This document shows, piece by piece, positions 32,388 to 41,950 of a stretch of 42,108 bases of DNA. This DNA is from Pirellulales bacterium. GTDB taxonomy: Bacteria; Planctomycetota; Planctomycetia; Pirellulales; JAEUIK01. The stretch's first letter is position 1, and each line of letters starts with the position of its first letter. A program made the position numbers and the translations under genes. Under the pieces are notes generated by a model. That model saw only the letters and a list, made by a program, of their open reading frames with translations. It made no database searches and was not told where the DNA came from. The stretch is taken from positions 1 through 42,108 of the forward strand of contig JAIESQ010000057.1 in assembly GCA_019745975.1 (NCBI GenBank), read 5' to 3'.

Positions 32388-33341
32388 ATGCCCACCTCCG
32401 CATCGTCGCGTCGCATCGTGTATCTCAGCGGTCGGTTTGTGCCCGAGCACGAGGCGCGGCTGTCGATCTACGACTCGGCGCTCACCACGGGCGACATGGC
32501 TTTTGAGGTGACGCGCACGATTGGCGGCGCGCCGTTCCGGCTGCGGCAGCATCTCGAGCGGCTGGCCCACACCCTCGCGCAGTTGCGGATTGACCCCTGG
32601 CTCACGCTCGACGAGTTGGAAGCAATCACCCTGGAAACGGTAGCGCGCAACCGACGAAGCGAAGCAGCCGACGTCGACTGGAACATCATTCACAATGTGT
32701 CGCGCGGCCCGGCGGGGCCGTTCGCCGACGCCTTCGCGCCCGACGAGCTGCGTCCGACCGTCGTGGTAAGCTGCTTTCCGTTGGTCAAGAAGCTGGCTGC
32801 TCTGGCCGACGCTTACGAAGCCGGGCTCGACCTGGTCGTGCCGCAGCAGCGGGCGATCCCCAGCGATTTGCTCGACGCCACGATCAAGACGCGTTCGCGC
32901 CTGCACTATCATCACGCGGCGTACCAGGCTGAGGATATCTTTCCTGGCGCCAGTGCCGTGCTGGTCGATCCCGATGGTTTTCTAACGGAAGGCACGACCG
33001 GCAATGTATTCGTGGTGCGCCGCGGCGTGCTCGAGACTCCCGAGCCGCGCAACTTGCTGGTGGGCGTGACGCGCGGCGTGGTGCTGGAGCTGGCAGCCGC
33101 CGAAGGCATTCCGGCGCGCGAGGCGAATCTCACGGCCGACGACGCCCGCGCGGCCGACGAGATCTTTCTGACCTCGACGAGCATCGGCATCTTGCATGGC
33201 CGCACATTCGAACGGCAGCCGGTGGGCGACGGCCGGCTGGGGCCGCTCACCGCGCGGCTGCGCGCGGCTTTCTATCGCGAAGTGGGGCTCGATTTTGGGG
33301 CCCAGTCGCGGACGTATTCCGAGCGATTAAGGCACTGGTAA
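32388..33341 (+). CDS. PLP-dependent aminotransferase class IV
   Basis: 317 aa of the fold-type IV family (branched-chain aminotransferase, D-amino-acid aminotransferase, ADC lyase). Visible landmarks are LSIYDSALTTGDMAFEVTRT at residues 25-44, the PLP Schiff-base lysine Lys167 in DATIKTRSRLHYHHA, Glu201 in LTEGTTGNVFVV that binds the pyridine nitrogen, and TSTSIGILHG near the C-terminus. The presence of NLLVGVTRGVVLELA is also typical. Substrate (branched-chain or D-amino acid) is not settled by sequence. No ribosome site is seen; ATG 32388 gives a normal N-terminus. Confidence 0.9.
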   Translation: MPTSASSRRIVYLSGRFVPEHEARLSIYDSALTTGDMAFEVTRTIGGAPFRLRQHLERLAHTLAQLRIDPWLTLDELEAITLETVARNRRSEAADVDWNIIHNVSRGPAGPFADAFAPDELRPTVVVSCFPLVKKLAALADAYEAGLDLVVPQQRAIPSDLLDATIKTRSRLHYHHAAYQAEDIFPGASAVLVDPDGFLTEGTTGNVFVVRRGVLETPEPRNLLVGVTRGVVLELAAAEGIPAREANLTADDARAADEIFLTSTSIGILHGRTFERQPVGDGRLGPLTARLRAAFYREVGLDFGAQSRTYSERLRHW

Positions 33342-33974
33342 CACCGTGCTAGCAACGCCCCGGAATCTCCCTTCCCCCGATACGTGCAGATTGTTATTCT
33401 CCCGCCCCCTGACCGCCTGGGCGCGGAGGTCTTCGCGCCCCCTCGTGCCGGCACATGCGCCGGCCGAACATTCAATCTGGCGGGTCACAGGTTTCCTGAC
33501 GCGCTCGCCGCAGTGCATTCGTGCGACCCCGCAAAGGGCCGCCCGTGCTGGCACGCGCGCTTCGTGAAGCCCGGGCCCAAGGGCCAGGCCGAGCGGTCGA
33601 GGACAGAGATTGGCACCCACGTGACGTTCGCGCTCGCATCTTCCGCCAAGAGCGCGCCGCCCGAGCGCGGCGTCATGCTCGCACCCTGCGCTGCGGCGTC
33701 GGCCACGGCCCCGGGAATCACTAGAAACAGTTTCAAGACCGGCGATGAACCGGCGTCGGGTGCCACTGCTAGCTCGTCTAGCAGTGCTGTGTCGAACTTG
33801 GCACTGCCGGGCAAGCCAGCAGTGGCACCCAAATCAGGTTTTGAAACGGCTTCTACGGATTCCCTCTCGATACCGCACCCGTTCGAAGAGCACGTCGAGG
33901 ACGGCTCTCGTGCGCTGGACTCAGGCGATCCTGCCGATCGGCGCCGCGGCACGCTGCGCCCGTGCCTGCGCACG
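33342..33974. other. Region between aminotransferase and MFS core
   Basis: This stretch is open in the MFS frame but has no domain. It contains the family B palindrome (33758-33830). It may be a 5' leader or an unusual N-terminal extension. A promoter was not resolved. Confidence 0.5.
33758..33830. repeat. Palindromic repeat family B, two arms upstream of the MFS gene
   Basis: One arm runs forward (33758-33786, GGGTGCCACTGCTAGCTCGT, then CTAGCAGTG), the other inverted (33800-33830, GGCACTGCC then GCAGTGGCACCC). They face each other across 13 bases. On the + strand, in the MFS reading frame, the second arm encodes LALPGKPAVAP, the same kind of peptide the copy at 37927 encodes upstream of the hydrolase. 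Confidence 0.8.
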
Positions 33975-35384
33975 ATGCACGTCGAAGGGGTGATGTGCAG
34001 CTTCATGCAGGGACTCGGCGAGCTGTATCTGGGCGCCTACGGCCTGGCGATGGGCATGGGCCAGGTGGCTTCCGGCTTGTTAAGCACGCTTCCGCTCTTG
34101 GCCGGCGCCCTGCTGCAACTCGCTTCGCCCCGTGCCGTGAGCTGGCTGCGCTCGCATCGCCGCTGGGTCGTCTTGTGCGTGGCGGTGCAGGCCAGTTGCT
34201 TCCTCCCGTTGGCGCTGGGCAGCGTGACCAGCACGATGCCCGAGCTCTGGATCTTCGTGGTGGTCGCCGTGTATTGGGGAACGGGGTTGGCGAGCGGACC
34301 GGCCTGGAGCACGTGGGCCGCGAGCATCGTTCCCGTGCGGTTGCGTCCCAGATTCTTCGGCCTGCGCACGCGCTTGTCGCAAGCCGCGCTGCTGTTGGGG
34401 TTTTTGACGAGTGGCGTCACGCTGCAGGTCGCCGCCGCCGCCGGCTGCGTGCGCGAAGCGTTTCTGGCCCTCTTCTCACTGGCGGCAGTGTGCCGCTTTG
34501 CATCGGGAGGCCTGCTGGCCAGCCAGCCCGAGGAAGCGGGCCGGGCCGACCGCACCCAAGTCGTGCCGTGGCGCGAAATCCTCCGCCGGGCCGTGCAAAG
34601 CGGCGAAGGGCGGTTGCTCGTTTATCTGGTAATGATGCAAGGGGCGGTGCAGCTTTCCGGTCCGTACTTTACGCCCTTCATGCTCAAGCAGATGAGGCTC
34701 TCGTATGGTCTGTACGTGCTGCTGGTCGGCACGACGTACGTCGCCAAGCTCTTGGCAGCGCCCTGGTGGGCGCGCCTCGCGCAGCGGTATGGCGCACAGC
34801 GGCTGTTGTGGATTGGTGGCGCCGGCATCGTTCCGGTCGCCGGTTTGTGGCTCGTATCGCAATCGTTCGCCTACTTGATGTGCGTGCAGATTGTCTCCGG
34901 CGTTTGTTGGGCGGCTTATGAGCTGGCGATGCTCTTATTGCTGTTCGATTCGCTCCCCGAGGAGGAGCGCATCAGCGTGCTCACGCTGCACAATCTGGCG
35001 GCGTCGATGGCCACGGCGGCCGGCTCGCTCTTGGGCGGGTTCTTCCTCCTGGTGCTGGGACAGAACTACGAAGCGTATTTGGCGCTGTTCGGCCTTTCTT
35101 CGGCCGCGCGCGCGGCGATGCTGCTGGTGATGATGCGGCTCCCGGCGTCCGCGGCGCGCGGCGCGACGCAGAGCAATACCGCGACCTGGATCAGTCCCGT
35201 GCGCGTGTTGCGGATCGACCTGCCTGCGGCGCGCTTGCCAAGCCCACACAGTGACGGGCAAAGTCGCGTTCGACTCGCCGATCTCGACGAAGAAACGCTC
35301 GTGGCGGTCGATCGGCGTCCGCCTGTGCGCACGCTGGCCGAGCCGTTGCCCTCGTTCGACGCGCGGCACCGTCTCTCGGCGTAG
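33975..35384 (+). CDS. Major facilitator superfamily transporter
   Basis: About 469 aa from ATG 33975 (MHVEGVMCSFMQGLGELYLG), with roughly 11-12 hydrophobic helices (GLLSTLPLLAGALLQL, WIFVVVAVYWGTGLASGPAW, LSYGLYVLLVGTTYVAKLLA, LMCVQIVSGVCWAAYELAML). A loop with RPRFFGLRTRLSQAA matches the MFS loop 2-3 charged motif. The frame is open back to 33384, but the extra 197 codons run through a family B palindrome and low-complexity sequence. The real start may be in between, e.g. a residue before GTLRPCLRT. Cargo unknown. The C-terminal tail is cytosolic and charged. Confidence 0.8.
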   Translation: MHVEGVMCSFMQGLGELYLGAYGLAMGMGQVASGLLSTLPLLAGALLQLASPRAVSWLRSHRRWVVLCVAVQASCFLPLALGSVTSTMPELWIFVVVAVYWGTGLASGPAWSTWAASIVPVRLRPRFFGLRTRLSQAALLLGFLTSGVTLQVAAAAGCVREAFLALFSLAAVCRFASGGLLASQPEEAGRADRTQVVPWREILRRAVQSGEGRLLVYLVMMQGAVQLSGPYFTPFMLKQMRLSYGLYVLLVGTTYVAKLLAAPWWARLAQRYGAQRLLWIGGAGIVPVAGLWLVSQSFAYLMCVQIVSGVCWAAYELAMLLLLFDSLPEEERISVLTLHNLAASMATAAGSLLGGFFLLVLGQNYEAYLALFGLSSAARAAMLLVMMRLPASAARGATQSNTATWISPVRVLRIDLPAARLPSPHSDGQSRVRLADLDEETLVAVDRRPPVRTLAEPLPSFDARHRLSA

Positions 35385-35482
35385 GACTCGACAGGCGGCT
35401 GCTGGGAGCCCGTCCTCCTCTATTCACTCACGTTCTCCGGTGGACAAATGTTCTCGGGGGAAACTTTTTCGCAAGGCGACGC

Positions 35483-35517
35483 TTGACTGCCTGACAATCA
35501 ATCGTATATTTACGATT
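35483..35517 (+). promoter_or_regulatory. arsR promoter with overlapping ArsR operator
   Basis: A -35 TTGACT (35483-35488) and -10 TATATT (35505-35510) are 16 bases apart. A perfect 7-bp inverted repeat with 4-bp spacer, AATCGTA TATT TACGATT (35500-35517), overlaps the -10. This is a typical place for ArsR to block RNA polymerase until As(III) binds. It lies 17 bases before the arsR start. Confidence 0.8.
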
Positions 35518-35534
35518 AACGAACAGAGGATCGC

Positions 35535-35846
35535 ATGCCCAGCCGAACCTGCTGCTCCGCCGACACGAGCGGGGCCACCAAAGCCGAAGACCGACTGGCC
35601 GAGTTGGCCAAGGCACTAGGGCATCCGCTGCGCGTCCGCATCCTGCGAATTCTCGCCAAACGACAAACGTGCATCTGTGGCGAGCTGGTCGACGAACTGC
35701 CGGTCGCGCAATCCACAGTCTCGCAGCACCTCAAGATGCTCAAAGAGGCGGGCCTGATCCAAGGAGAAATCGATGGTCCGCGCATCTGTTACTGCATCGC
35801 GCCCAAGGCGCTCGCGGAGTTGAAGGAATTGATCGGACGGTTATGA
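35535..35846 (+). CDS. arsR: ArsR-family metalloregulator
   Basis: 103 aa, winged-helix repressor. The DNA-recognition region [20 protein letters not shown] contains the As/Sb-sensing CxC (Cys46, Cys48), then [13 protein letters not shown] forms the wing start. Additional cysteines are Cys6-Cys7 at the N-terminus and Cys85 and Cys87 (ICYC). Arsenite binding would release DNA. The operator at 35500-35517 implies autoregulation. It lies 59 bases before arsM on the same strand, so the two form an arsenic-response operon. Which cysteines bind metal is inference. Confidence 0.9.
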   Translation: MPSRTCCSADTSGATKAEDRLAELAKALGHPLRVRILRILAKRQTCICGELVDELPVAQSTVSQHLKMLKEAGLIQGEIDGPRICYCIAPKALAELKELIGRL

Positions 35847-35905
35847 GGCGCCGCTTTTTTTGGCTGACTTATCGAAAATCGACGATCTACGAACGGAGGA
35901 ACCCC

Positions 35906-36778
35906 ATGTCGACTGACATCAAATCCGCAGTCCAGGATCGCTACGGAGCCGTGGCTCGCAGCAAGCTCTCCACCGCTTCGCCAGGCGTGGCCCGCGTCGC
36001 GCACGCGTTCGGCTACTCGCCCGAGGAGCTGGCTTCGATTCCGGCCAGCGCCAACATGGGGCTGTCGTGCGGCAATCCGACAGCGACTGCCAGTCTCAAG
36101 CCGGGCGAAGTCGTCGTTGATCTGGGCTCCGGCGGCGGCCTCGATGTCTTTCTGGCAGCCAAGAAAGTCGGACCGACAGGCAAAGCAATTGGCATCGACA
36201 TGACTGCCGACATGGTCGAGCGGGCGCGCCGCGGCGCCCAGGAAGCTGGCTTGAGCAACGTCGATTTTCACCTGGCCGAGATCGAATCGCTGCCGCTGGA
36301 GTCGGCCAGTGTCGATTGCATGATCAGCAACTGCGTGCTGAACCTCGTGCCTGACAAAGCGCGGGCGTTCGCGGAAATCTTCCGCGTGCTCAAGCCTGGC
36401 GGGCGATTGGCGGTGAGCGACATTGCCCTCAAGCAACCGTTGCCCAACGAGGTTTCCGAAAACCTGCTCGCCTACATCGGCTGTGTCGCCGGGGCGATCG
36501 AGATCGACGACTATCGCGAGAAGCTGGCGGCGGCCGGCTTCGCTGACATCGTCATCATCGATACGGGCGCCGACTTGACGGCTTACACGGCCGTCGAAAG
36601 CACGTCGGGATGCTGCTCGGGGCCGCGTGAAACCAGTGCACTACCTGTCGTTGACGCAAGTTGTTGCGGCGGTGCGTCGCAGTCCACGGTTCACGATGAA
36701 CTGGCCGACTTGATGCGCCGCTACGACGTGAATGCCTATGCGGCGAGCGTCAAGGTGTTCGCCGTCAAGCCTGCGTAA
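35906..36778 (+). CDS. arsM: Arsenite S-adenosylmethionine methyltransferase
   Basis: 290 aa from ATG 35906, set by GGAGGA at 35895-35900. ArsM methylates As(III) to mono-, di- and trimethyl forms. The SAM motif [12 protein letters not shown] is at 69-80; the conserved arsenic-binding cysteines are Cys55 (SCGNP) and Cys143 ([11 protein letters not shown]). The frame upstream of 35906 lacks a domain, so the longer reading from 35669 is rejected. The C-terminus carries two extra Cys pairs (SGCCSGP, ASCCGGA), seen in some ArsM proteins, that may bind metal. It follows arsR in an operon under the arsenic operator. Confidence 0.93.
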   Translation: MSTDIKSAVQDRYGAVARSKLSTASPGVARVAHAFGYSPEELASIPASANMGLSCGNPTATASLKPGEVVVDLGSGGGLDVFLAAKKVGPTGKAIGIDMTADMVERARRGAQEAGLSNVDFHLAEIESLPLESASVDCMISNCVLNLVPDKARAFAEIFRVLKPGGRLAVSDIALKQPLPNEVSENLLAYIGCVAGAIEIDDYREKLAAAGFADIVIIDTGADLTAYTAVESTSGCCSGPRETSALPVVDASCCGGASQSTVHDELADLMRRYDVNAYAASVKVFAVKPA

Positions 36779-36787
36779 CGGCGGGCG

Positions 36788-37618
36788 CTAGTTGTCGCAC
36801 CGTGTGGAAGCTGGCGGCACGCCGAGCGATTTGCCGCCATCGATGGCCAAGAGCGTGCCGGTGACCATCGCGGCGGCGTCGCTCACCAAATAGGCGATCG
36901 CCGCGGCGACTTCGGCAGGCGTGATCATCCTCCCCCAGGCGCGAGCCAACGGGCTGGCCTGGATGAACTGCGCGGCGGCGGCCTGGGCGTCTTCAGCCGA
37001 CGCGAGATCTGCCGCCATCATGCCGGTGTCGGTGACGGGCCCGGGGCAAACCGCGTTCACGCGAATCCGATCCCCCGCGTGGGCCAGCGCCAACGCGCGC
37101 GTGAAGGCGACGAGGGCTCCCTTGCTGGTCGAGTAGACGGGATCGTGCGCGCGCGGAAGCAGGCCAGCATTGCTGGCGGTGTGCACGATAGCGCCGCCGC
37201 CGGCCTGGCGCAGGTGCGGGATTGCAAACTTCGCGCAGAGAAACGCACCCTTGAGATTCGTGTCGAGGCATTCGTCCCAGGCCGCCTCGCTGACATCGGG
37301 GACTTGGCCTGGGCAATTGACTCCCGCGTTCGAGACGACGATGTGCAGGCGGCCGGCGGCCTCGACCGCCGTGTCGATGAGCCGCGCGACGTCGGCGGCG
37401 CGGCGCACATCGCAGGGCAACTGCGTGATGCCCAACCGCGCGAACTGGCCGTCGTCGTCGACTCGTGCGTGGATGTCGCCAACAAACACGCGAGCGCCGC
37501 GCTCCGCGAGCAATAGCGCCGTGGCGCGGCCGATACCGCTACCACCGCCCGTGACGATGGCAACGCGGCCCGCTAATTCGAGTGGAGCGGTGGCGGCCTG
37601 GCCGCTGGAGCGGGTCAT
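36788..37618 (-). CDS. Short-chain dehydrogenase/reductase
   Basis: 276 aa from ATG 37618 (MTRSSGQAATAPLELAGRVA); the upstream ATG 37714 would add 32 residues that look non-coding. Classical SDR marks are present: the NAD(P) motif TGGGSGIG (23-30), NAG (97-99), and the catalytic Ser149, Tyr162 and Lys166 (VYSTSKGA). The Asp at DIHARVD (residue 48) after beta-2 favours NAD over NADP. It converges with arsM 9 bases apart. Substrate unknown; the operonic partner is absent. Confidence 0.9.
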   Translation of the reverse strand: MTRSSGQAATAPLELAGRVAIVTGGGSGIGRATALLLAERGARVFVGDIHARVDDDGQFARLGITQLPCDVRRAADVARLIDTAVEAAGRLHIVVSNAGVNCPGQVPDVSEAAWDECLDTNLKGAFLCAKFAIPHLRQAGGGAIVHTASNAGLLPRAHDPVYSTSKGALVAFTRALALAHAGDRIRVNAVCPGPVTDTGMMAADLASAEDAQAAAAQFIQASPLARAWGRMITPAEVAAAIAYLVSDAAAMVTGTLLAIDGGKSLGVPPASTRCDN

Positions 37619-37982
<364 letters not shown>

Positions 37983-40409
37983 TTGCACTGCTGGGCAAGC
38001 CAGCAGTGGCACCCAAGACAGATTTTAATCCTGCCACTAGCAACCTTGTTTCTTCTCGCGATAACGAGTGCTGTCGCGCGGGCCGACGAAGTGAAACCAG
38101 GCGAGCCGCTGCCGGGGACGGCGCAGCTCACGGCCGAAGGAGACCTGGCCGCGCAGATGGTCGATGGGATCGACCGTTTCTTGCTGCGTGAGACGGAGTT
38201 GTCGGTGGAGCGCCGGGCGCGGCATTGGCAGCGCGACACGTCGAGTGTCGAGGCGTATGAGAAGTCGATCGCCGCCAACCGAGCGCGATTGACGAAGATC
38301 ATCGGGGTGGTGGATGAGCGCGTCTCTGCTGGCGAGTTCCGCACGGAGTCGGCGATTGATCGAAGACTAAGAGACCAGTTTTTCGGTAAGACCGTCTTTA
38401 GTACCGAGCGTTTTGAAGTTTATGCCGTTCACTGGCCCGTCGTCGCGGACAACGGCGACGTGCTTGTTGAAGGCGAGGGTTTGTTGGCGTGGCCGCGCAC
38501 GAAGCTGGACGAACAGCGAGCCGCCCGACAGGACATGGTCGATGTGATCGCCATCCCCGATGCGGATCAGACGCCGGAGATGATTCTGGGAATGCGCGAA
38601 GGGGCGCCAGCGGAATCGCAATTTGCTCGCCACCTGGCCGAGAGCGGCTTGCGGGTGCTGGTGCCAACCTTGATCGACCGAGCGGACGCGCTCTCGGTCG
38701 TCGGCGACAAGCGAGCCACGAATCAACCCCATCGCGAGTTCATTTATCGCCAAGCCTACGAAATGGGGAGGCACATCATTGGCTATGAAGTGCAGAAAAT
38801 ACTGGCGGCGATCGACATTGTGCACAGCGATCGCCACGTGAATCCAAAGCTGGGCGTGATCGGCTACGGCGAAGGGGGCTTGATTGCCTTGTACGCCGCG
38901 GCGCTCGATCCGCGGATCGACGCCGTCTGTGTGAGCGGCTACTTCAACTCGCGACAGAATCTCTGGCAGGAGCCGATCTATCGCAACGTGTTCGGCCTGC
39001 TCGACCAGTTCGGCGACGCCGAGCTGGCCAGCCTGATCGCGCCGCGGCCTTTGATTATTGAAGCGTGCGCGATGCCCAAGATCGACGGGCCGCCGAAGCC
39101 GCACGATGGACGCTCGGGCGCGGCGCCGGGCAAGATCGTCACGCCGCCACGCGACGCAGTCGTCAAGGAAGCGAAGCGGGCCGCGGCGCTGGCGTCGCCC
39201 CATCCCAACGGCGGCGCGGGACCTCCCGTGGTGGTCACTAGCGGCGACGGCAGCGGGCCCTTCGGCACCCGCGAAGCACTCGAGCGATTTGTGCAGAGCT
39301 TTGCCGGCGAGACGACGGTCACTCCACAGGATTTAAAACCACCGGCGCGTCAGTTGACCGATCCCGCCGCCCGGCAAAAGCGCCAGTTCCGCCAATTGGT
39401 CGAATACACGCAGCACTTGATGCGCGAGTCGGAGTTTACGCGCAAGGAGTTCTGGAAGAAGGCCGACGCAAGCTCGATCGAAGCTTGGCAGCAGTCAACC
39501 AAGCCGTACCGCGAGTATTTTTACAACGAGGTGATCGGGCGGTTCGATCAGCCGCTGTTGCCGCCGAATGTGCGGTCAAGGCAGATTTACGACGAGCCGA
39601 CGTACACCGGCTACGAAGTGATGCTCGACGTGTTTCCGGCTGTCTACGCCTACGGCATTCTGCTCGTGCCGAAGGACATCAAGGCCGGCGAGAAGCGGCC
39701 TGTTGTCGTCTGTCAGCATGGGCTGGAAGGGCGACCGACCGACGTGGCCGATCCGAAGCACGAAAACCAGTACTATCACCAGTTCGCCTGCCGGCTGGCG
39801 GAGCGGGGCTTCATCACTTACGCGCCTCAGAACCCGTACATCGGCGAAGACCGCTTCCGCACGTTGCAGCGCAAGGCGAATCCGCTGGGCAAATCGCTGT
39901 TCTCGATCATTGTGCCGCAGCATCAGCAGTTGGTCGGCTGGCTGGCGGGCTTGCCGATGGTCGATCCGGCGCGGATCGGTTTCTATGGCCTGTCGTACGG
40001 CGGCAAGACGGCGATGCGGGTGCCGGCGATCGTCGAGCAGTATGCGCTGTCGATCTGCTCGGCCGACTTCAACGAGTGGATCTGGAAGAACACGTCGAGC
40101 CGGTCGAACTACAGCTACATCGGCACGGGCGAGTACGAGATGTTCGAGTTCGACCTGGGCAATACGTTCAACTATGCGGAGATGGCGTGGCTGATCGCAC
40201 CGCGGCCGTTCATGGTCGAGCGTGGGCATCACGACGGCGTGGCGCCCGACGAGTGGGTGGCGTACGAGTACGCCCGGGTGCGGCGGCAGTACGCTGCGCT
40301 CAAGATCCCGGAGCGGACGACGATCGAGTTCTTCGACGGCCCACACACGATTCACGGGGTGGGCACGTACGCGTTTCTGCACGAGTGGCTGAAGTGGCCG
40401 CGGCCGTAG
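37983..40409 (+). CDS. Exported tandem alpha/beta hydrolase, N-terminal domain lacking the Ser nucleophile
   Basis: The start is uncertain. TTG 37983 gives a basic/polar n-region partly read from a palindrome (HCWASQQWHPRQ), then hydrophobic ILILPLATLFLLAIT and cleavage near ARADE, a good signal peptide. ATG 37794 would add 63 repeat-derived residues. Two hydrolase domains follow (numbers from TTG). In the first the nucleophile elbow reads GYGEGG with Glu297 where Ser is expected. In the second it is GLSYGG (Ser671), with candidate Asp751 (GHHDG) and His791 (PHTIHG), so the second domain looks catalytic. Dienelactone-hydrolase or acetyl-xylan-esterase-like activity in the periplasm is inferred. 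The first domain may be structural. Confidence 0.75.
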   Translation: MHCWASQQWHPRQILILPLATLFLLAITSAVARADEVKPGEPLPGTAQLTAEGDLAAQMVDGIDRFLLRETELSVERRARHWQRDTSSVEAYEKSIAANRARLTKIIGVVDERVSAGEFRTESAIDRRLRDQFFGKTVFSTERFEVYAVHWPVVADNGDVLVEGEGLLAWPRTKLDEQRAARQDMVDVIAIPDADQTPEMILGMREGAPAESQFARHLAESGLRVLVPTLIDRADALSVVGDKRATNQPHREFIYRQAYEMGRHIIGYEVQKILAAIDIVHSDRHVNPKLGVIGYGEGGLIALYAAALDPRIDAVCVSGYFNSRQNLWQEPIYRNVFGLLDQFGDAELASLIAPRPLIIEACAMPKIDGPPKPHDGRSGAAPGKIVTPPRDAVVKEAKRAAALASPHPNGGAGPPVVVTSGDGSGPFGTREALERFVQSFAGETTVTPQDLKPPARQLTDPAARQKRQFRQLVEYTQHLMRESEFTRKEFWKKADASSIEAWQQSTKPYREYFYNEVIGRFDQPLLPPNVRSRQIYDEPTYTGYEVMLDVFPAVYAYGILLVPKDIKAGEKRPVVVCQHGLEGRPTDVADPKHENQYYHQFACRLAERGFITYAPQNPYIGEDRFRTLQRKANPLGKSLFSIIVPQHQQLVGWLAGLPMVDPARIGFYGLSYGGKTAMRVPAIVEQYALSICSADFNEWIWKNTSSRSNYSYIGTGEYEMFEFDLGNTFNYAEMAWLIAPRPFMVERGHHDGVAPDEWVAYEYARVRRQYAALKIPERTTIEFFDGPHTIHGVGTYAFLHEWLKWPRP
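37986..38014 (+). repeat. Family B unit at the 5' end of the hydrolase gene
   Basis: CACTGCTGGGCAAGCCAGC then AGTGGCACCC, identical to the unit at 37927-37955. It falls between the assumed TTG start and the signal-peptide core, so it may have supplied the N-terminal codons of the present reading frame. Confidence 0.8.
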
Positions 40410-40916
40410 CGCGCTTGATCGGTGTCGCACAAGCTACGGAAGGTGACAGTCCCATGTTTTCGGATAGCGCGAGCTAATTGGCGCGAGATCGAACACCGAA
40501 AAATGGGACGGTCCCCGGCGCCGCGCGAGCTAGCGCGCGGGTGGCCCTGATCCAATCAGGGTGCCGCAGGCACAAGAGGTGTTTGAGAAGCCGAACTCCT
40601 ACCAGCGACATCGCAACACGGTTGCCTCTTGTCGCTGCGGCGCTGCAGTCTTGTCGCGAAGCGATCGTGACAAGGTCGGTGCCACCCTAGTATTCGAACG
40701 TCGAGAAATGGAACACTCCGGATAGTCCCAAGGTGGTGCCGCACAAGGTAGCGCGCGGAGCAAGCTCCGCCGGCTAACCGATGAAGCGTCGCGCAAGAGA
40801 GCGCAAAAACGACACCGCCGCTCGCGCCGCGCTTTTTGTACGCGGATCGAGCGGCGGTGTTTGTACGCCGGTGACGGCAGAGCGAACTGGCCGAGGCCAG
40901 TCGCCCGACTCGCCGA
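40410..40916. repeat. Repeat-rich intergenic region with family A and C units
   Basis: Family A: GACAGTCCCATGTTTTCGG (40445-40463) and a CCGAAAAATGGGACGGTCCC arm at 40496. Family C: a GAGCTAGCGCGCGG fragment near 40526 and a solo unit (40742-40779, with hairpin GCGGAGCAAGCTCCGC). No frame is a credible gene. The right end holds the HU terminator. Confidence 0.75.
40802..40860 (-). terminator. Terminator of the HU-type gene
   Basis: Read on the minus strand, a perfect 13-bp stem ACACCGCCGCTCG / CGAGCGGCGGTGT (arms at 40848-40860 and 40812-40824, 23-base loop) is followed by GTTTTTGCG. It lies 57 bases after the HU stop. Stem and T-run make a good rho-independent terminator. Confidence 0.8.
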
Positions 40917-41255
40917 CTACACGTAGCTCTTGAGGTTCTTCAGGGCACGCACCTTCACCTTGTTGTAGGCGGGGCGGGCAGCCTGATCCATCAACTCACC
41001 CGGCTTGAAGGGGTTGGGGACACCCTTGCGGGCCGGACGGGCCGGAACCTTTTGCTTGGCAATCTTGACGAGGCCGGGAATGGTGAACACGCCCGTCCCC
41101 TTGTTGCCAAGGCTCTTTTTGATCTCGCTCGACAGGGCCTCCAGGACAGCGGCGACCTCTTTCTTGCCGACGCCGGTGGCATCAGCGATCGAGGCCAGCA
41201 CTTCGCTCTTCGTGGGGGCTTTGGCAGACGTTTTCTTACTTGCGACCTTCGCCAT
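40917..41255 (-). CDS. HU/IHF-family DNA-binding protein
   Basis: 112 aa from ATG 41255 (MAKVASKKTSAKAPTKSEVL) with GGGAGGA upstream. The HU fold is visible: helices KSEVLASIADATGVGKKEVA and AVLEALSSEIKKSL, strand FTIPGLVKI, then a beta-arm region VPARPARKGVPNPFKPGEL that would wrap DNA. A Lys-rich N-terminal extension (about 15 residues) precedes the first helix. It acts in chromosome compaction. The longer in-frame reading from 41642 is Arg-rich and has no support. Confidence 0.92.
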   Translation of the reverse strand: MAKVASKKTSAKAPTKSEVLASIADATGVGKKEVAAVLEALSSEIKKSLGNKGTGVFTIPGLVKIAKQKVPARPARKGVPNPFKPGELMDQAARPAYNKVKVRALKNLKSYV

Positions 41256-41950
41256 AGCTCGAAAGTCCTCCCTGCAAAGGTGGCTGTGGACTCGGAAAAA
41301 CGGCCGAAAAGGCGGCCTGACGGCCGTCAATCGCGGATGATTAGAAACAGTCGAACTAAAAATGCAAGCCGAAATCCCCGGAATATCCCGCGAAACACGC
41401 AGCGCGCCGCGGGCAATTCGGTCGTTTTTCGGCACGTTCGTCGACGGTTTCGTCTCCGCGAAGGGGTTCGGCCGGGCGGGAACGGTCCCGCTCGTCTCGA
41501 CGAAACGTAGCACGTAAAAATGCGCCGGGTGCGGGATTTTTCGCGGTTTTTTGCGGTTTGACGCCGGCCGGACGCCGCGCCGGGCAGGTGACGCGGTAAT
41601 GGTTCCACCTCGCGCGCGGCGCTCTTGAGGCACCATCAACAATGGTCAAAACTGCGCGACCCCAGGTTGTGACTATCAGCGGCATCGCGAAGCGTCGTTT
41701 GGTTGTCAGCCGGCCGGAAGGCCGCGTAAGATAAAGATCGCCGGAAGCTCAAAAGCTCTGGATTTGGCACGATCCCCAGCGCCGCGTCGGAACCGCGATT
41801 CGCCCGGCCGCGTCTGAGTCATTGTCGCGACTTAGTAGGCCAGCAGCAGCCGGCACAGCCCCTGGTTCGCCGGTAGACTTTCTCGAACACCCCGGCTTGT
41901 CGACCATCATCAGGATCACGCGCGGCCGCGCAGGGATGAGGAGCCCCGAA
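41256..41950. other. Intergenic between HU and a divergent secreted-protein gene
   Basis: No gene is supported; frames are short or shadows. It should hold promoters for both divergent genes. A-tracts and T-tracts near 41515-41560 are the only low-GC patches. Confidence 0.55.

Noticed and set aside
35669-35905. N-terminal extension of arsM
   Set aside because: It overlaps arsR in another frame, and the ribosome site GGAGGA fixes the start at 35906.
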